Origin: Spongisporangium articulatum
GTDB lineage: Bacteria; Actinomycetota; Actinomycetes; Actinomycetales; Kineosporiaceae
Direction of reading: 5' to 3'
Assembly: GCF_044465595.1 (NCBI RefSeq)
Contig: NZ_JBITLV010000001.1
Span: 682,001-746,000 of the forward strand
DNA: 64,000 nucleotides
Part shown: piece by piece, positions 49,918 through 59,553 of the stretch
Position numbering within the stretch: the first letter of the stretch is position 1
How the letters are laid out: each line of letters opens with the position of its first letter
Notes under the pieces: generated by a model
What the model was told of the DNA's origin: nothing
The model's database searches: none
Seen by the model: only the letters and a program-made list of their open reading frames with translations
Made by a program: the position numbers and the translations under genes

Positions 49918-50633
49918 GTGTCCTCCTTGACGGCGATCAGCTGGTAGACACCCGCCGTGGAGCGGGTGGGAAGCATGCGCACGCTGCTGCGGCGCCGCAG
50001 GAGCCAGAGCAGGTAGCCGGGCACCGACGGCCGCAGCCCGCCGAGCTGCCGCACGTGGACGCCGTGCGCGGCGAGCGCGCGGGTCAGTCGGCCGGGGTCG
50101 ACGAGCAGGTCGGCCCGGTGCAGCCCGGCCGGTGGCCCGCCGGGCACGTGCTCGGCCACCCCGAGCAGGGCCAGCCGGGCGAAGAGCGTGTCGGCGAGGG
50201 TGTCGACCACGAGCACCCCGCCGCCCGCCAGGACGCGCGCGAGCTCGGCGCACGCTCCCTCCAGGTCGGGCAGGTGTTCCAGCACCTCACCGGCCACGAC
50301 GCAGGGCAGCGAGGCGTCGGCGAACGGCAGCCGCAGCGCGTCCCCGCGCACCGGCCCGACCCCGTGGGCCCGGGCCTGGACCAGCGACAGGGCAGACAGG
50401 TCGAGCCCGACGTGCCGCCACCCGGGCGGCAGGTGCGGGGCGAGCAGGCCGGCCCCGCAGGCGACGTCCAGCAGCGGCGCCCCGGGGTACGGCGGGGGCG
50501 GGACCAGGGCGCCGCGCGCCTCGGCCAGCCAGTGCAGGGCGGCGAACCGGCCGTGGGGCTTCCACCACTCGTCGGTCAGGTCGTCGTACTGCGCGGGATC
50601 ATTGGGGGAGCGGACCGGTAGGCCGTTCGCCAT
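49914..50633 (-). CDS. Class I SAM-dependent methyltransferase (UbiG/UbiE type)
   Basis: A 239-residue methyltransferase with motif I LLDVACGAGLLAPHL, acidic loop VGLDLSALSLVQA, and post-motif VVAGEVLEHLPDLEGAC. The front segment (DDLTDEWWKPHGRFAALHWL) resembles UbiG. It is co-transcribed with, and overlaps, the type III polyketide synthase and probably O- or C-methylates its product. ATG 50633. Confidence 0.85.
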   Translation of the reverse strand: MANGLPVRSPNDPAQYDDLTDEWWKPHGRFAALHWLAEARGALVPPPPYPGAPLLDVACGAGLLAPHLPPGWRHVGLDLSALSLVQARAHGVGPVRGDALRLPFADASLPCVVAGEVLEHLPDLEGACAELARVLAGGGVLVVDTLADTLFARLALLGVAEHVPGGPPAGLHRADLLVDPGRLTRALAAHGVHVRQLGGLRPSVPGYLLWLLRRRSSVRMLPTRSTAGVYQLIAVKEDT

Positions 50634-50744
50634 GTGACCCTCCCGAGTCGCCTGTCCGGATCGGATGGTACGTACCGTTACCACCTGATACGGGCGCGAT
50701 CGGGCCCTGGTTCAGAGGTACCGGAAATCAGTGGAGGTGAACCG

Positions 50745-51335
50745 ATCGAGCGTCCGGCACGTGTCAGGGGCGTGCGACGACCGCGGGACGACGGCGCCGA
50801 CCTCGGTGAGGACCGGGGCGCCGCGTTCGTGCGTGCCGTCTACGCCGAGCACGCGCACGCGTTGATCGGATACGTGACGAGGATGACCGGGGACCGGGCC
50901 AAGGCGGAGGACATAGTGCAGGAGACCGTGCTGCGGGCGTGGAAGCACGTCGATCAGCTCGGCGACTCCGACCGCCCGCTGCGCCCGTGGCTGTTCACGG
51001 TGGCGAACCGGCTGGTCGTCGACGGGTACCGGGCCGCCCGGGTCCGCCCGGCCGAGGTCCGCACGGACCTGCTGGACCACGACGGTCCGCTGGCCGCCCT
51101 GGCCGGTTCGGGGGAGGAGCTCGACCGGGCTCTCGAGGAGTGGGAGGTGGCCGAGGCGTTGGGCACGCTGAGCGTGCCGCACCGCCAGGCCATCGTCGAG
51201 ACGTTCTACCGCGGCCGGTCGGTCACCGAGGCGGCCGTCGTGCTCGGGGTCCCGCCGGGCACCGTGAAGTCACGCCTCTTCTACGGCCTGCGGGCCCTGC
51301 GGCTCGCGCTCGAGGAGCGGGGGTGGACGCCGTGA
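50745..51335 (+). CDS. ECF sigma factor, apparently started at ATC
   Basis: A 196-residue sigma factor with region 2 (FVRAVYAEHAHALIGYVTRMTGDRAKAEDIVQE) and region 4 (EALGTLSVPHRQAIVETFYRGRSVTEAAVVLGVPPGTVKSRLFYG). GGAGGT (50733-50738), extending to the near-ideal GGAGGTGA, lies 6 nt before ATC 50745. The first standard in-frame codon after it is GTG 50772, with no Shine-Dalgarno; ATG 50634 is far upstream of it. I place the start at ATC. The following anti-sigma gene overlaps its stop (GTGA). It is SigK/L-like in general layout. Confidence 0.72.
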   Translation: MERPARVRGVRRPRDDGADLGEDRGAAFVRAVYAEHAHALIGYVTRMTGDRAKAEDIVQETVLRAWKHVDQLGDSDRPLRPWLFTVANRLVVDGYRAARVRPAEVRTDLLDHDGPLAALAGSGEELDRALEEWEVAEALGTLSVPHRQAIVETFYRGRSVTEAAVVLGVPPGTVKSRLFYGLRALRLALEERGWTP

Positions 51336-52027
51336 GCATCGACTGCGCACGCCTGCGCGTCGGTCTCGGCGCCTACGTCCTCGGGGCCTTGGACGCCGCC
51401 GAGCGGGCCGAGCTGGAGGAGCACCTCTCCGACTGCCCCGGTTGCCGCGACGAACTGGTCTCGCTGGCCGCGCTGCCCGGGCTGCTGGCCCGGGTCGACC
51501 CGGCCGGGCTCGTCGACGACGACGGGTCGGCGCCGGACCGGGCGGCGAGTTCGCAGGCGTTGGCCGCCCGGGCCGTCGAGGAACTGCGCGCCCGGCGCCG
51601 CACCCGCCGTCCGGTGCTGTCCGGGCTGGTGGCCGCCGTGGCGGTGCTCGCCCTGGTGGCCGGCGGCTCCTGGGTCAGGAACGCGTTCGTGGACGGGGGG
51701 ACGACGACGGTCGCCGCCACGGACCCCGCCTCGCACGTGTGGGTCGAGGTGCGGATGGACCAGCGCGACTCGGGCACGTCCATGAACGTCCGGCTCGCCG
51801 GGGCCTACGAGAACGCCGGGGGCCCGTACGTCTCGGAGGACGACGAGCGGTGCGCCCTGATCGCGGTCTCCCGCGACGGCCGGCGCGAGACCGCCGCCAC
51901 GTGGGGGGCCGCCTCCGACGGCAGCGCCCGAGCGGTCGGACAGGTGTCGATCCCGATCGGCCAGCTGCGCTCGCTGGAGGTCGTCACGCTCTCCGGCAAA
52001 CATCTCGTCACGGTGCCGGTGACATGA
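51332..52027 (+). CDS. Zinc-type anti-sigma factor, membrane bound
   Basis: A 231-residue protein. The N-terminal anti-sigma domain has the ZAS pattern His31-Cys35-Cys38 (HLSDCPGC) with Cys5 upstream. A cytosolic linker follows, then a membrane helix at ~95-115 (SGLVAAVAVLALVAGG), and an extracytoplasmic Rska-like domain (MDQRDSGTSMNVRLAG, LEVVTLSGKHL). It should hold the ECF sigma inactive until an envelope or redox signal. The GTG start overlaps the sigma stop; its own stop overlaps the MauE gene. Confidence 0.9.
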   Translation: MSIDCARLRVGLGAYVLGALDAAERAELEEHLSDCPGCRDELVSLAALPGLLARVDPAGLVDDDGSAPDRAASSQALAARAVEELRARRRTRRPVLSGLVAAVAVLALVAGGSWVRNAFVDGGTTTVAATDPASHVWVEVRMDQRDSGTSMNVRLAGAYENAGGPYVSEDDERCALIAVSRDGRRETAATWGAASDGSARAVGQVSIPIGQLRSLEVVTLSGKHLVTVPVT

Positions 52028-53091
52028 TCCTCGGGCTGTCGTACCCGACCGTCGCCTGGCTCATGCAGGCCGGGGTCGCGGTCGCGTTCGCCGTCGCTGC
52101 GATCGGAAAGTTCAGCGCCCCGGCCGATTTCGCGCGGGCCCTGCGACTGAGCAACGGACGCGTGCCGCCGTGGGTGGCGCCGCTGGTGCCGTACGGGGAA
52201 CTCGGGCTGGCGTTCGCCCTGGCCCAGCCGTGGCGACCGCTGCGCGACCTGGCCTGTCTCGGGGCGCTCGTCGCGCTGGGCGGGTTCACCGCGTTCCTGT
52301 ACGGCAACCCGCAGCTGGACGCCGAGGGCGGCTGCCACTGCTTCGGCGCCTTCGAGGCCTCCCGCCGGGTGAGCATCGCGCGCAACCTGGGGTTCGTGCT
52401 CCTGGCCTTCGGCGGGCTCGGCCTGGGGCCGCTGGGCCCGTGGTACGCCACGGCCGCACTCCTGCTCGGGACGCCCACCGGCTTCGCCGCCACCTACGTC
52501 CTGTTCCTGGGCCGGACGCCGCGGGAACCCCTCCCGCTGCAGGGCGATCCCGACCTCGGCGGGCGGCAGACGATGCTCGTGTTCCTGTCGGCCGGCTGCA
52601 CGAACTGCGAGGCGGTCCGGGCCCGGCTCCCGCACTGGTGGGCCGACGAGGAGGGCCCGCGCGTCGTCGTCCACGAGGACCCGGAGGCGCTCGACCGGTA
52701 CGGGGTGGCGCGCACCCCGAGCGCCCTCGTCCTGGACGCCGACGGCCACCAGGTCGACGGCAACGGGCGTCCGAGCGCCGAGCGCGTCGTCGGCCCCGAG
52801 GCCGTGCTGCGCCGCTGGCAGGTCGCCCGGCAGGGACACGACCTGCCGCTCCCGGCGGGCGCCGAGCGCACGTTGCTCGTGTTCCTGCGCCGGGACGACC
52901 CGGCTCCCCGGGTGAGCGTCCCGCCGGGGGCGGCGGTCGTCGTCCTGGCCCCCGAGCGCCTGCGCGCGGACGTCGGGCGCCCGGTCACGCTCGACCCCGA
53001 CGGCCGGTACGCGGCGCACTTCGGGGTCACCACCACCCCCGCCACCGTGCTCGTCGACGCCCGCGGCCGGGTGGTGGCCGACGCAACGTAG
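52024..53091 (+). CDS. MauE/DoxX-like membrane domain fused to thioredoxin-like domains
   Basis: A 355-residue fusion. Residues 1-160 are a MauE-type four-helix membrane domain with the CHCFG segment. Then a thioredoxin-like domain has a CTNC active site (Cys192/Cys195) and a cis-Pro loop RTPSALVL. A second thioredoxin-like repeat without a CxxC follows (VTTTPATVLVDARG). It probably moves reducing or oxidising equivalents across the membrane to an exported protein. It is coupled by ATGA to the anti-sigma gene, so it is a likely target of that sigma factor. Confidence 0.8.
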   Translation: MILGLSYPTVAWLMQAGVAVAFAVAAIGKFSAPADFARALRLSNGRVPPWVAPLVPYGELGLAFALAQPWRPLRDLACLGALVALGGFTAFLYGNPQLDAEGGCHCFGAFEASRRVSIARNLGFVLLAFGGLGLGPLGPWYATAALLLGTPTGFAATYVLFLGRTPREPLPLQGDPDLGGRQTMLVFLSAGCTNCEAVRARLPHWWADEEGPRVVVHEDPEALDRYGVARTPSALVLDADGHQVDGNGRPSAERVVGPEAVLRRWQVARQGHDLPLPAGAERTLLVFLRRDDPAPRVSVPPGAAVVVLAPERLRADVGRPVTLDPDGRYAAHFGVTTTPATVLVDARGRVVADAT

Positions 53092-53101
53092 CTGCAACGT
53101 C
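53083..53101 (+). promoter_or_regulatory. Direct repeat GCAACGT x2 upstream of aldehyde dehydrogenase
   Basis: GCAACGT occurs twice 11 bp apart (one helical turn), overlapping the MauE-fusion stop and lying about 70-90 bp before the aldehyde dehydrogenase ATG. Candidate activator site for a GAF-type regulator. Confidence 0.35.
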
Positions 53102-53172
53102 CCGCTACCTACCGTCGCTCGCAGAGCGCGGCCCGACGTGGCGCCGCGCACCTCGCAGCGGAGGTACAGCGC

Positions 53173-54695
<1,523 letters not shown>

Positions 54696-54696
<1 letters not shown>

Positions 54697-55067
54697 TGGC
54701 CGACCGCGTGGCGGTGACCCCGGAGGCGGCGGACCTGCTCCGCCGCCTCCGGGGCGACGCCGGCGACCTGATGTTCCACCAGTCCGGCGGCTGCTGCGAC
54801 GGCAGCTCGCCCATGTGTTACCCGGCCGGCGACTTCCTGACCGGCGACTCCGACGTGTTCCTCGGAGACCTGGGAGTCGACGACTTCTCGGTGCCGGTCT
54901 GGATGTCGAAGGCCCAGTTCGAGTACTGGCGGCACACGCACCTGACCATCGACGTGGTGCCCGGCCGCGGGGCCGGGTTCTCGCTCGAGGCGCCGTACGG
55001 GGTGCGGTTCATGATCCGGTCGCGGTTGCTCGCCGAGGAGGAACTGCAGGCCCTCGGCGAGCTGTGA
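54696..55067 (+). CDS. DUF779 protein, aldehyde dehydrogenase partner
   Basis: A 123-residue protein with the DUF779 Cys-rich segment HQSGGCCDGSSPMCYP and later VWMSKAQFEYWRHTHL and RFMIRSRLLAEEE. It is nearly always encoded just after ExaC-like aldehyde dehydrogenases. Its role is not defined. ATG overlaps the dehydrogenase stop by one base. Confidence 0.9.
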
Positions 55068-55104
55068 CTGGGCGTGCCTCCCTGATCACTGTGTGAGCAG
55101 GCGG

Positions 55105-55110
55105 CATAGT
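55105..55110 (+). promoter_or_regulatory. Candidate -10 (CATAGT) for response regulator
   Basis: CATAGT ends 7 nt before GTG 55118 and overlaps the earlier GTG 55109, favouring the 55118 start. Leaderless pattern. Confidence 0.4.
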
Positions 55111-55117
55111 GAGGCCC

Positions 55118-55753
55118 GTGGTACGGGTGGGGATCGTCGACGACCACCGACTCATGCTCGAGGGCCTGTCGACCTGGCTGCGGGAGCAGACCGAGGACGT
55201 CGACGTGGCGGTGGCCGTCACGGGCTTCGACGACCTGGTGCACGATTCCGCGTACCCGGTGGACGTCGTCCTGCTCGACCTCGAGCTGGGCGACGACATC
55301 CCGGTGCCGCCGCGCATCGCCCGGCTGACCGCCGAGGGCGTGGCGGTCGTCGTCCTGAGCACCTTCGCCGACCCGCGCCGGGTCCGGGAGAGCATCGCGG
55401 CCGGCGCGCTCGGGTACGTCCCGAAGAGCGAGTCGGGTACCGAACTGCTGGCCGCGCTGCACGCGGCCGCCCGCGGCGACGCGCACGTCACCCCCGCCCT
55501 GGCGGGCATGCTGCTGGACGACGGGAACTCGACCGGTGCGCCCGCGCTCAGCCCGCAGGAGCGCCGGGCCCTGACCCTCTACGCCTCCGGTCTGCCGTTG
55601 AAATCCGTGGCCCGGCAACTGGACATCTCGATGGAGACGGCCAAGACCTACCTGGCCCGGGTGCGCGACAAGTACGCGGCCGCCGGTCGCGAGGCGCGCA
55701 CGAAGATCGCCCTGCACCGCCGGGCGGTCGAGGACGGGCTACTCGAGGACTGA
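55118..55753 (+). CDS. NarL/LuxR-family response regulator, orphan
   Basis: A 211-residue two-domain regulator. The receiver domain has VGIVDDHRLMLEGL, the phospho-acceptor Asp in VVLLDLELGDD, a Thr/Ser in VVLSTFADP, and Lys in YVPKSES. The C-terminal LuxR helix-turn-helix contains LSPQERRALTLYASGLPLKSVA and ISMETAKTYLARVRDK. No histidine kinase is adjacent. GTG 55118 is chosen from the -10 spacing; GTG 55109 is possible. Confidence 0.85.
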   Translation: MVRVGIVDDHRLMLEGLSTWLREQTEDVDVAVAVTGFDDLVHDSAYPVDVVLLDLELGDDIPVPPRIARLTAEGVAVVVLSTFADPRRVRESIAAGALGYVPKSESGTELLAALHAAARGDAHVTPALAGMLLDDGNSTGAPALSPQERRALTLYASGLPLKSVARQLDISMETAKTYLARVRDKYAAAGREARTKIALHRRAVEDGLLED

Positions 55754-55804
55754 GGCCACGCCGGTGCGCTTCTGTCGCGAAAGTCCCTGAAGCAACAGGA
55801 AGCT

Positions 55805-55831
55805 CCCGATCCGCACGTGCTGCGGATCGGG
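55805..55831 (+). terminator. Hairpin CCCGATCCGCA/TGCGGATCGGG
   Basis: Perfect 11-bp stem with a 5-nt loop, 52 nt after the response-regulator stop and before the HAD start. Probable terminator of the response-regulator gene. Confidence 0.7.
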
Positions 55832-55856
55832 CCGGGCCGACAGGCAGGATATGCAC

Positions 55857-56813
55857 ATGCGAATGGTGGCGTGCGACCTCGACGGGACCATCGTGCGGGC
55901 CGACGGGACCGTCTCCCGCCGCACGAAGGAAGCCTTGACCGCGTGTGAGAAGCAGGGCGTCGAGGTCGTGTTCGTGACCGGCCGCCCGCCCCGGTGGGTG
56001 GCGCCGATCGCCTCGCTGACCGGTAATCGCGGGGTCGCTCTGTGCGGCAACGGGGCCGCGGTGCTCGACCTGTCGACCGGTGTGGTCACCGAGTCGCACC
56101 CGCTGAGCATCATCGACCTCCTCGACGCCGTGGCCCGGCTGCGCGTGCGGCTACCCGGTGCCGTGTTCGCCATCGAGACGATGACCGGCTACCGGCGCGA
56201 GCCCGCCTTCCTGCCCGGTCACGCCGAGGGGGCCGGCGAGGAGATCCAGGTCGGGGCGCTGGCCGACCTGCTGATCGACATGCCGCCGGTGCTGAAGGTC
56301 CTCGTGAAGCTGGCCGCCCCGTACGACCGGATGCGCGCCGACGACATGCTCGCCGCGGCCCGCGCAGCGGTGGCCGGGCTGGCCGAGGCGGTCCACTCCA
56401 ACCCCGACGGCGGGATGCTCGAGCTGTCCGCGGTGGGCGTCACGAAGTCGGCGGCGCTGTCCCGGCTGGCCCGCAAGCTCGGGGTCAGCCCGCGCGACGT
56501 GGTGGCGTTCGGCGACATGCCCAACGACGTCGACATGCTCGAGTGGGCCGGCGACGGGTACGCGATGGAGGGCGGTCACCGCGACGCGATCCGCGCCGCC
56601 GGGCAGACCGCGCCCCCGTGCGAGGAGGACGGCGTCGCCCAGGTGCTCGAGCGGTTGCTGTTCCCGGCCAAGGCGAAGGCCAAGGCGAAGAAGGCGCCCG
56701 CCACCCGGCCCGTGGGTCCGCCGCCGGCGCAGCGGCTGGACCTCTCGGACGCCGCCCCGACCGCGGCGGGTCCGGTCACCGTGCTGCGCCCGGACCAGAC
56801 CTTCTCGCGGTGA
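55857..56813 (+). CDS. HAD-superfamily (Cof-type) phosphatase with basic tail
   Basis: A 318-residue IIB-cap HAD hydrolase: MVACDLDGTIVRADG (motif I), VVFVTGRPPRW (motif II), GVTKSAALSRL (Lys) and VVAFGDMPNDVDMLEWAG (motif IV). It has an extra C-terminal Lys/Ala tract (AKAKAKAKKAPA) and a Pro-rich tail not present in the HAD at 42 kb. Start may be ATG 55851 or 55857. TGA 56811 is inside the following stem-loop. Confidence 0.88.
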   Translation: MRMVACDLDGTIVRADGTVSRRTKEALTACEKQGVEVVFVTGRPPRWVAPIASLTGNRGVALCGNGAAVLDLSTGVVTESHPLSIIDLLDAVARLRVRLPGAVFAIETMTGYRREPAFLPGHAEGAGEEIQVGALADLLIDMPPVLKVLVKLAAPYDRMRADDMLAAARAAVAGLAEAVHSNPDGGMLELSAVGVTKSAALSRLARKLGVSPRDVVAFGDMPNDVDMLEWAGDGYAMEGGHRDAIRAAGQTAPPCEEDGVAQVLERLLFPAKAKAKAKKAPATRPVGPPPAQRLDLSDAAPTAAGPVTVLRPDQTFSR

Positions 56814-56894
56814 TCATGCGCAGGCTCGCGCTTCCCCGGCGGTGAGTCCGACGCTCACCCGAGGCTGAAGCGCGAGTCCGTGCCTGATCACCGC
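56807..56894. terminator. Long-armed bidirectional stem-loop, GTGATCA family
   Basis: Arms of about 28 nt (24 of 28 paired) begin GCGGTGATCA and end TGATCACCGC. The inside includes CTCGCGCTTC/GAAGCGCGAG, and then GGTGAG/CTCACC. It ends the convergent HAD and 151-residue protein genes. The HAD stop TGA is within GGTGATCA. Confidence 0.7.
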
Positions 56895-56896
56895 CC

Positions 56897-57352
56897 TCAG
56901 ATGAGGGCGCCCTCGACCAGTTCGCGCACCTGCTTGGCCGTGCGCCGGGCGGCGTCGACGTGGTCGCGCACCCCGGCCGCGTCCTTCGTCCGCAGGCTGA
57001 CCCGCGCCATCATCGCCGACTCCGACGCGCGGGCGCAGAGCGTCGCCGCGCGGGCCAGCCGACGGTGCACGTCGAAGTAGATGTCCCCCGGCCCGAGCGG
57101 CACGTCCGGGCCGTTGCTGGGGGCCGCCGCCTGCGCGCGCTCGCACACGTCGCGCACGAGCCGCGCGACGTCGTCCAGCTCGTCGGCGACCTCTTCCAAC
57201 TCGACCCGGACGGCGCGGGCCGGCACCACCTCGATCAGCGACCGGTAGCGCCGCGCCGCCCGCGCGAACCGTTCGTTGACCCGGCGCCAGACCCCGTTGC
57301 CGAGCGGGCTCGTCCCGGGCCGCGGGGTCCGGATCCAGTCGAGCATGCTCAT
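56897..57352 (-). CDS. Conserved-looking helical protein of unknown function
   Basis: A 151-residue cytosolic protein rich in helix and Arg/Glu (RVELEEVADELDDVARLVRD; VRDHVDAARRTAKQVREL). It is immediately downstream of the proteasome activator gene (13-nt gap, same strand), so it may share its transcript. No domain recognised. ATG 57352 or the internal ATG 57346. Confidence 0.6.
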   Translation of the reverse strand: MSMLDWIRTPRPGTSPLGNGVWRRVNERFARAARRYRSLIEVVPARAVRVELEEVADELDDVARLVRDVCERAQAAAPSNGPDVPLGPGDIYFDVHRRLARAATLCARASESAMMARVSLRTKDAAGVRDHVDAARRTAKQVRELVEGALI

Positions 57353-57365
57353 CGTCCGCCCCCGC

Positions 57366-57920
57366 CTACAGGTATTGGCCCGTGCCGGTCACGCCGCCGC
57401 CCTGGCCGGGCCCGGGGATCGTGCTCGGCCCGTCGGCGCCGCCGGGCAGGGCCCGGCGCATCTGCTCCAGCTGCGTGCGGGCCGCCATCTGCTGGGCGAA
57501 CAGTGCCGTCTGGATGCCGTGGAACAGGCCTTCCAGCCAGCCGACCAGCTGGGCCTGCGCGACGCGCAGCTCGGCGTCGGACGGCACGGTGCTGGGGTCG
57601 AACGCGGGAGCCATCGCGTGCAGCTCCTCGGCCAGCTCGGGCGAGAGGCCCTTCTCCAGCTCGGCCACCGACCGCTCGTGGATCTGCGCCAGGCGCGCGC
57701 GCCCCGCCTCGTCGAGCGGCGCGCTGCGGACCTCCTCGAGCAGCTGCTTGATCATGCTGCCGATGCGCATGACCTTGGCCGGCTCCTCGATCTGGTGCGC
57801 CGGGGATGAGGAGTCCGAGGGGCCCGTCACGGCCATCCCCTCCGGCGTCACGACCACGACTCTCTCGCCGCCCGGCTCGGAGTCCGATCCGGTCGCACCG
57901 AGGTCTGGTGTCTCACCCAC
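57366..57920 (-). CDS. bpa: Bacterial proteasome activator Bpa/PafE
   Basis: A 184-residue protein of the DUF2587/Bpa family. The N-terminal part is disordered. A four-helix-bundle core includes KVMRIGSMIKQLLEEVRSA, RLAQIHERSVAELEKGL, ELRVAQAQLVGWLEGLFHG and AARTQLEQMRRAL. A Gly/Pro-rich linker leads to the extreme C-terminus GQYL, the HbYX-like motif that docks into the 20S proteasome alpha ring and opens its gate without ATP. This implies the organism has a 20S proteasome. GTG 57920 follows a GGAGG-type Shine-Dalgarno. Confidence 0.93.
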   Translation of the reverse strand: MGETPDLGATGSDSEPGGERVVVVTPEGMAVTGPSDSSSPAHQIEEPAKVMRIGSMIKQLLEEVRSAPLDEAGRARLAQIHERSVAELEKGLSPELAEELHAMAPAFDPSTVPSDAELRVAQAQLVGWLEGLFHGIQTALFAQQMAARTQLEQMRRALPGGADGPSTIPGPGQGGGVTGTGQYL

Positions 57921-58123
57921 CCGACCATCCTCCCTCCCAGGGAGCGCGGCGGCGAGAGCTTCGGGGCCCGTTCGTCCTCAGATCAACCGCTCGGTGAGTA
58001 CAGCATCGGCCGACCGGCTGATGATCACGACTCGTTCTGGCGCAATCGCTTTCGCAACGTACACGAACAACTACCCAGCGCATCGTCGAATGACTGAACC
58101 ACGTGACGTCCGGGACGCCCGAC

Positions 58124-58185
58124 GCCGAGTGTGACGCCCACGAGTCGGTACGACCCTTCCGATCCGGCCCAGCGTCACACTCGGC
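58124..58185. repeat. Inverted repeat GCCGAGTGTGACGC...GCGTCACACTCGGC
   Basis: Perfect 14-bp arms around a 34-nt loop. It stands in the gap between the oxidoreductase end and the bpa start. It could end the oxidoreductase transcript or be a dispersed palindrome. Confidence 0.55.
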
Positions 58186-58202
58186 GCCCGAGGCGGACAC
58201 AG

Positions 58203-58233
58203 GTGGCCCCTGCAGTGCGAGTGCAGGGGCCAC
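58203..58233 (-). terminator. Hairpin GTGGCCCCTGCA/TGCAGGGGCCAC
   Basis: Perfect 12-bp stem with a 7-nt loop. It lies ~200 nt past the oxidoreductase stop on its strand and is a terminator candidate. Confidence 0.6.
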
Positions 58234-58440
58234 CCCGGGGCGGCGTTCGCCGAGCACCGCCCCGACCCGGGTCCACTCGCGGCGGTACGCGCCGAGGGAT
58301 CGGCGGCGCGGACCACCGGGGCGTGACGCCTCAGCCGGCCCGGGAGTTCATGCGCGGGTGAGCTCATGGTCGAGCATCCCCGGCCCGATCCTGCCCCAGC
58401 GACACCCCGCGAGGACCGCGGTCGGGGACAGATCAACCGA

Positions 58441-59421
58441 TCACCCGACCGTGAGAACGACTTTCCCGATGTGCTGCGACGACTCCAGCAGCTCGTGGGC
58501 CTGCCGGGCCTGGGCCAACGGCAGCCGCTCGTGCACCACCGGCTTCACTCGGCCGTCCACCACCAGCGGCCACACGTGCTCGCGGACGCTGGCCACGATC
58601 GCCGCCTTCTCGGCCGCCGGTCGCGCCCGCAGCGACGTCGCCATCACGGCGGCCCGCTTGGCCATCAGCTTGCCGAGGTCCAGCTCGGCCCGGACCCCGC
58701 CCTGCATGCCGATCACGACGAGCCGCCCCGCCGTGGCCAGCACCTCCACGTTGCGGGCCAGGTACTTCGCACCCAGCAGGTCGAGGACGACGTCCGCCCC
58801 GCGCCCGTCGGTGGCCGCCTTCACCGCCTCGACGAAGTCCTCCTCGCGGTAGTTCACGAGGATGGAGGCGCCCAGTGCACGGCACGCCTCGAGCTTCTCG
58901 GCCGAGCCGGCGGTGACCGCCACCGTGGCCCCCAGCTCCCGGGCCAGCTGCACCGCCATCGTGCCGATGCCGCTCGACCCGCCGTGCGCCAGCAGCACCT
59001 CGCCCGGCCGCAGCCCGGCGGCCATGAACACGTTGCTCCACACCGTGCAGACCACCTCGGGCAGGCCCGCGGCGTCGACCAGGTCCAGGTCGTCCGGCAC
59101 CGGCAACAGCTGCCCGGCAGGCACCGCCACCCGCTCGGCGTACCCGCCGCCGGACAGCAACGCGCAGACCCGGGCTCCCGTCGTCCACCCCTCGACGCCC
59201 TCCCCGAGGGCGGCGATCGTGCCGCTGACCTCCAGTCCCGGCCACGCGGGCGCCCCCGGCGGGGGCGGGTAGAAACCCTGCCGCTGGACGACGTCGGCCC
59301 GGTTCACGCCCGCGGCCGTCACCTGGACGACGACCTCACCGGGCTGCGGGACCGGCTCCGGCACCTCGTCGAGCGTGAGTACCTCGGGGCCGCCGGACTG
59401 GGGAATCGTCACCGCCTGCAT
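58441..59421 (-). CDS. NAD(P)H:quinone oxidoreductase (zinc-independent MDR family)
   Basis: A 326-residue medium-chain dehydrogenase of the quinone-oxidoreductase/PIG3 type. GVNRADVVQRQGFYPPP opens the catalytic domain, no zinc ligands are present, and the nucleotide-binding GGSSGIGTMAVQLAR (a GxSxGxG variant) is followed by a C-terminal AQARQAHELLESSQHIGKVV. It reduces quinones or enones with NADPH. ATG 59421 has TAGAGT 7 nt upstream. Confidence 0.9.
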   Translation of the reverse strand: MQAVTIPQSGGPEVLTLDEVPEPVPQPGEVVVQVTAAGVNRADVVQRQGFYPPPPGAPAWPGLEVSGTIAALGEGVEGWTTGARVCALLSGGGYAERVAVPAGQLLPVPDDLDLVDAAGLPEVVCTVWSNVFMAAGLRPGEVLLAHGGSSGIGTMAVQLARELGATVAVTAGSAEKLEACRALGASILVNYREEDFVEAVKAATDGRGADVVLDLLGAKYLARNVEVLATAGRLVVIGMQGGVRAELDLGKLMAKRAAVMATSLRARPAAEKAAIVASVREHVWPLVVDGRVKPVVHERLPLAQARQAHELLESSQHIGKVVLTVG

Positions 59422-59428
59422 GGTCGCG

Positions 59429-59434
59429 ACTCTA
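59429..59434 (-). promoter_or_regulatory. Candidate -10 (TAGAGT) for quinone oxidoreductase
   Basis: TAGAGT ends 7 nt before ATG 59421 on the minus strand, with no Shine-Dalgarno. Leaderless pattern. Confidence 0.45.
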
Positions 59435-59553
59435 CGGGCGCGCCACCGGCGCCCCGGAACCCGTGGCCGGTGGGCATTCAACTTCCGGCCCGGTTCGGCC
59501 GAAGGAGACCGGGCCGGGGTCAGGCTTCCCCGGATCGGGACTCGGAAGGCCAC

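Larger units (their letters stand above)
57921..58440. other. 520-bp gene-free region with stacked inverted repeats
   Basis: No gene can be supported. It holds the bpa promoter (near 57921-58080) and, further right, two strong inverted repeats (58124-58185 and 58203-58233) that lie downstream of the minus-strand quinone oxidoreductase. Confidence 0.5.

Noticed and set aside
58366..59553. Upstream extension of the kinase-like protein
   Set aside because: It is antisense to the quinone oxidoreductase and has the Arg/Gly composition of a shadow frame; ATG 59554 has a ribosome site.
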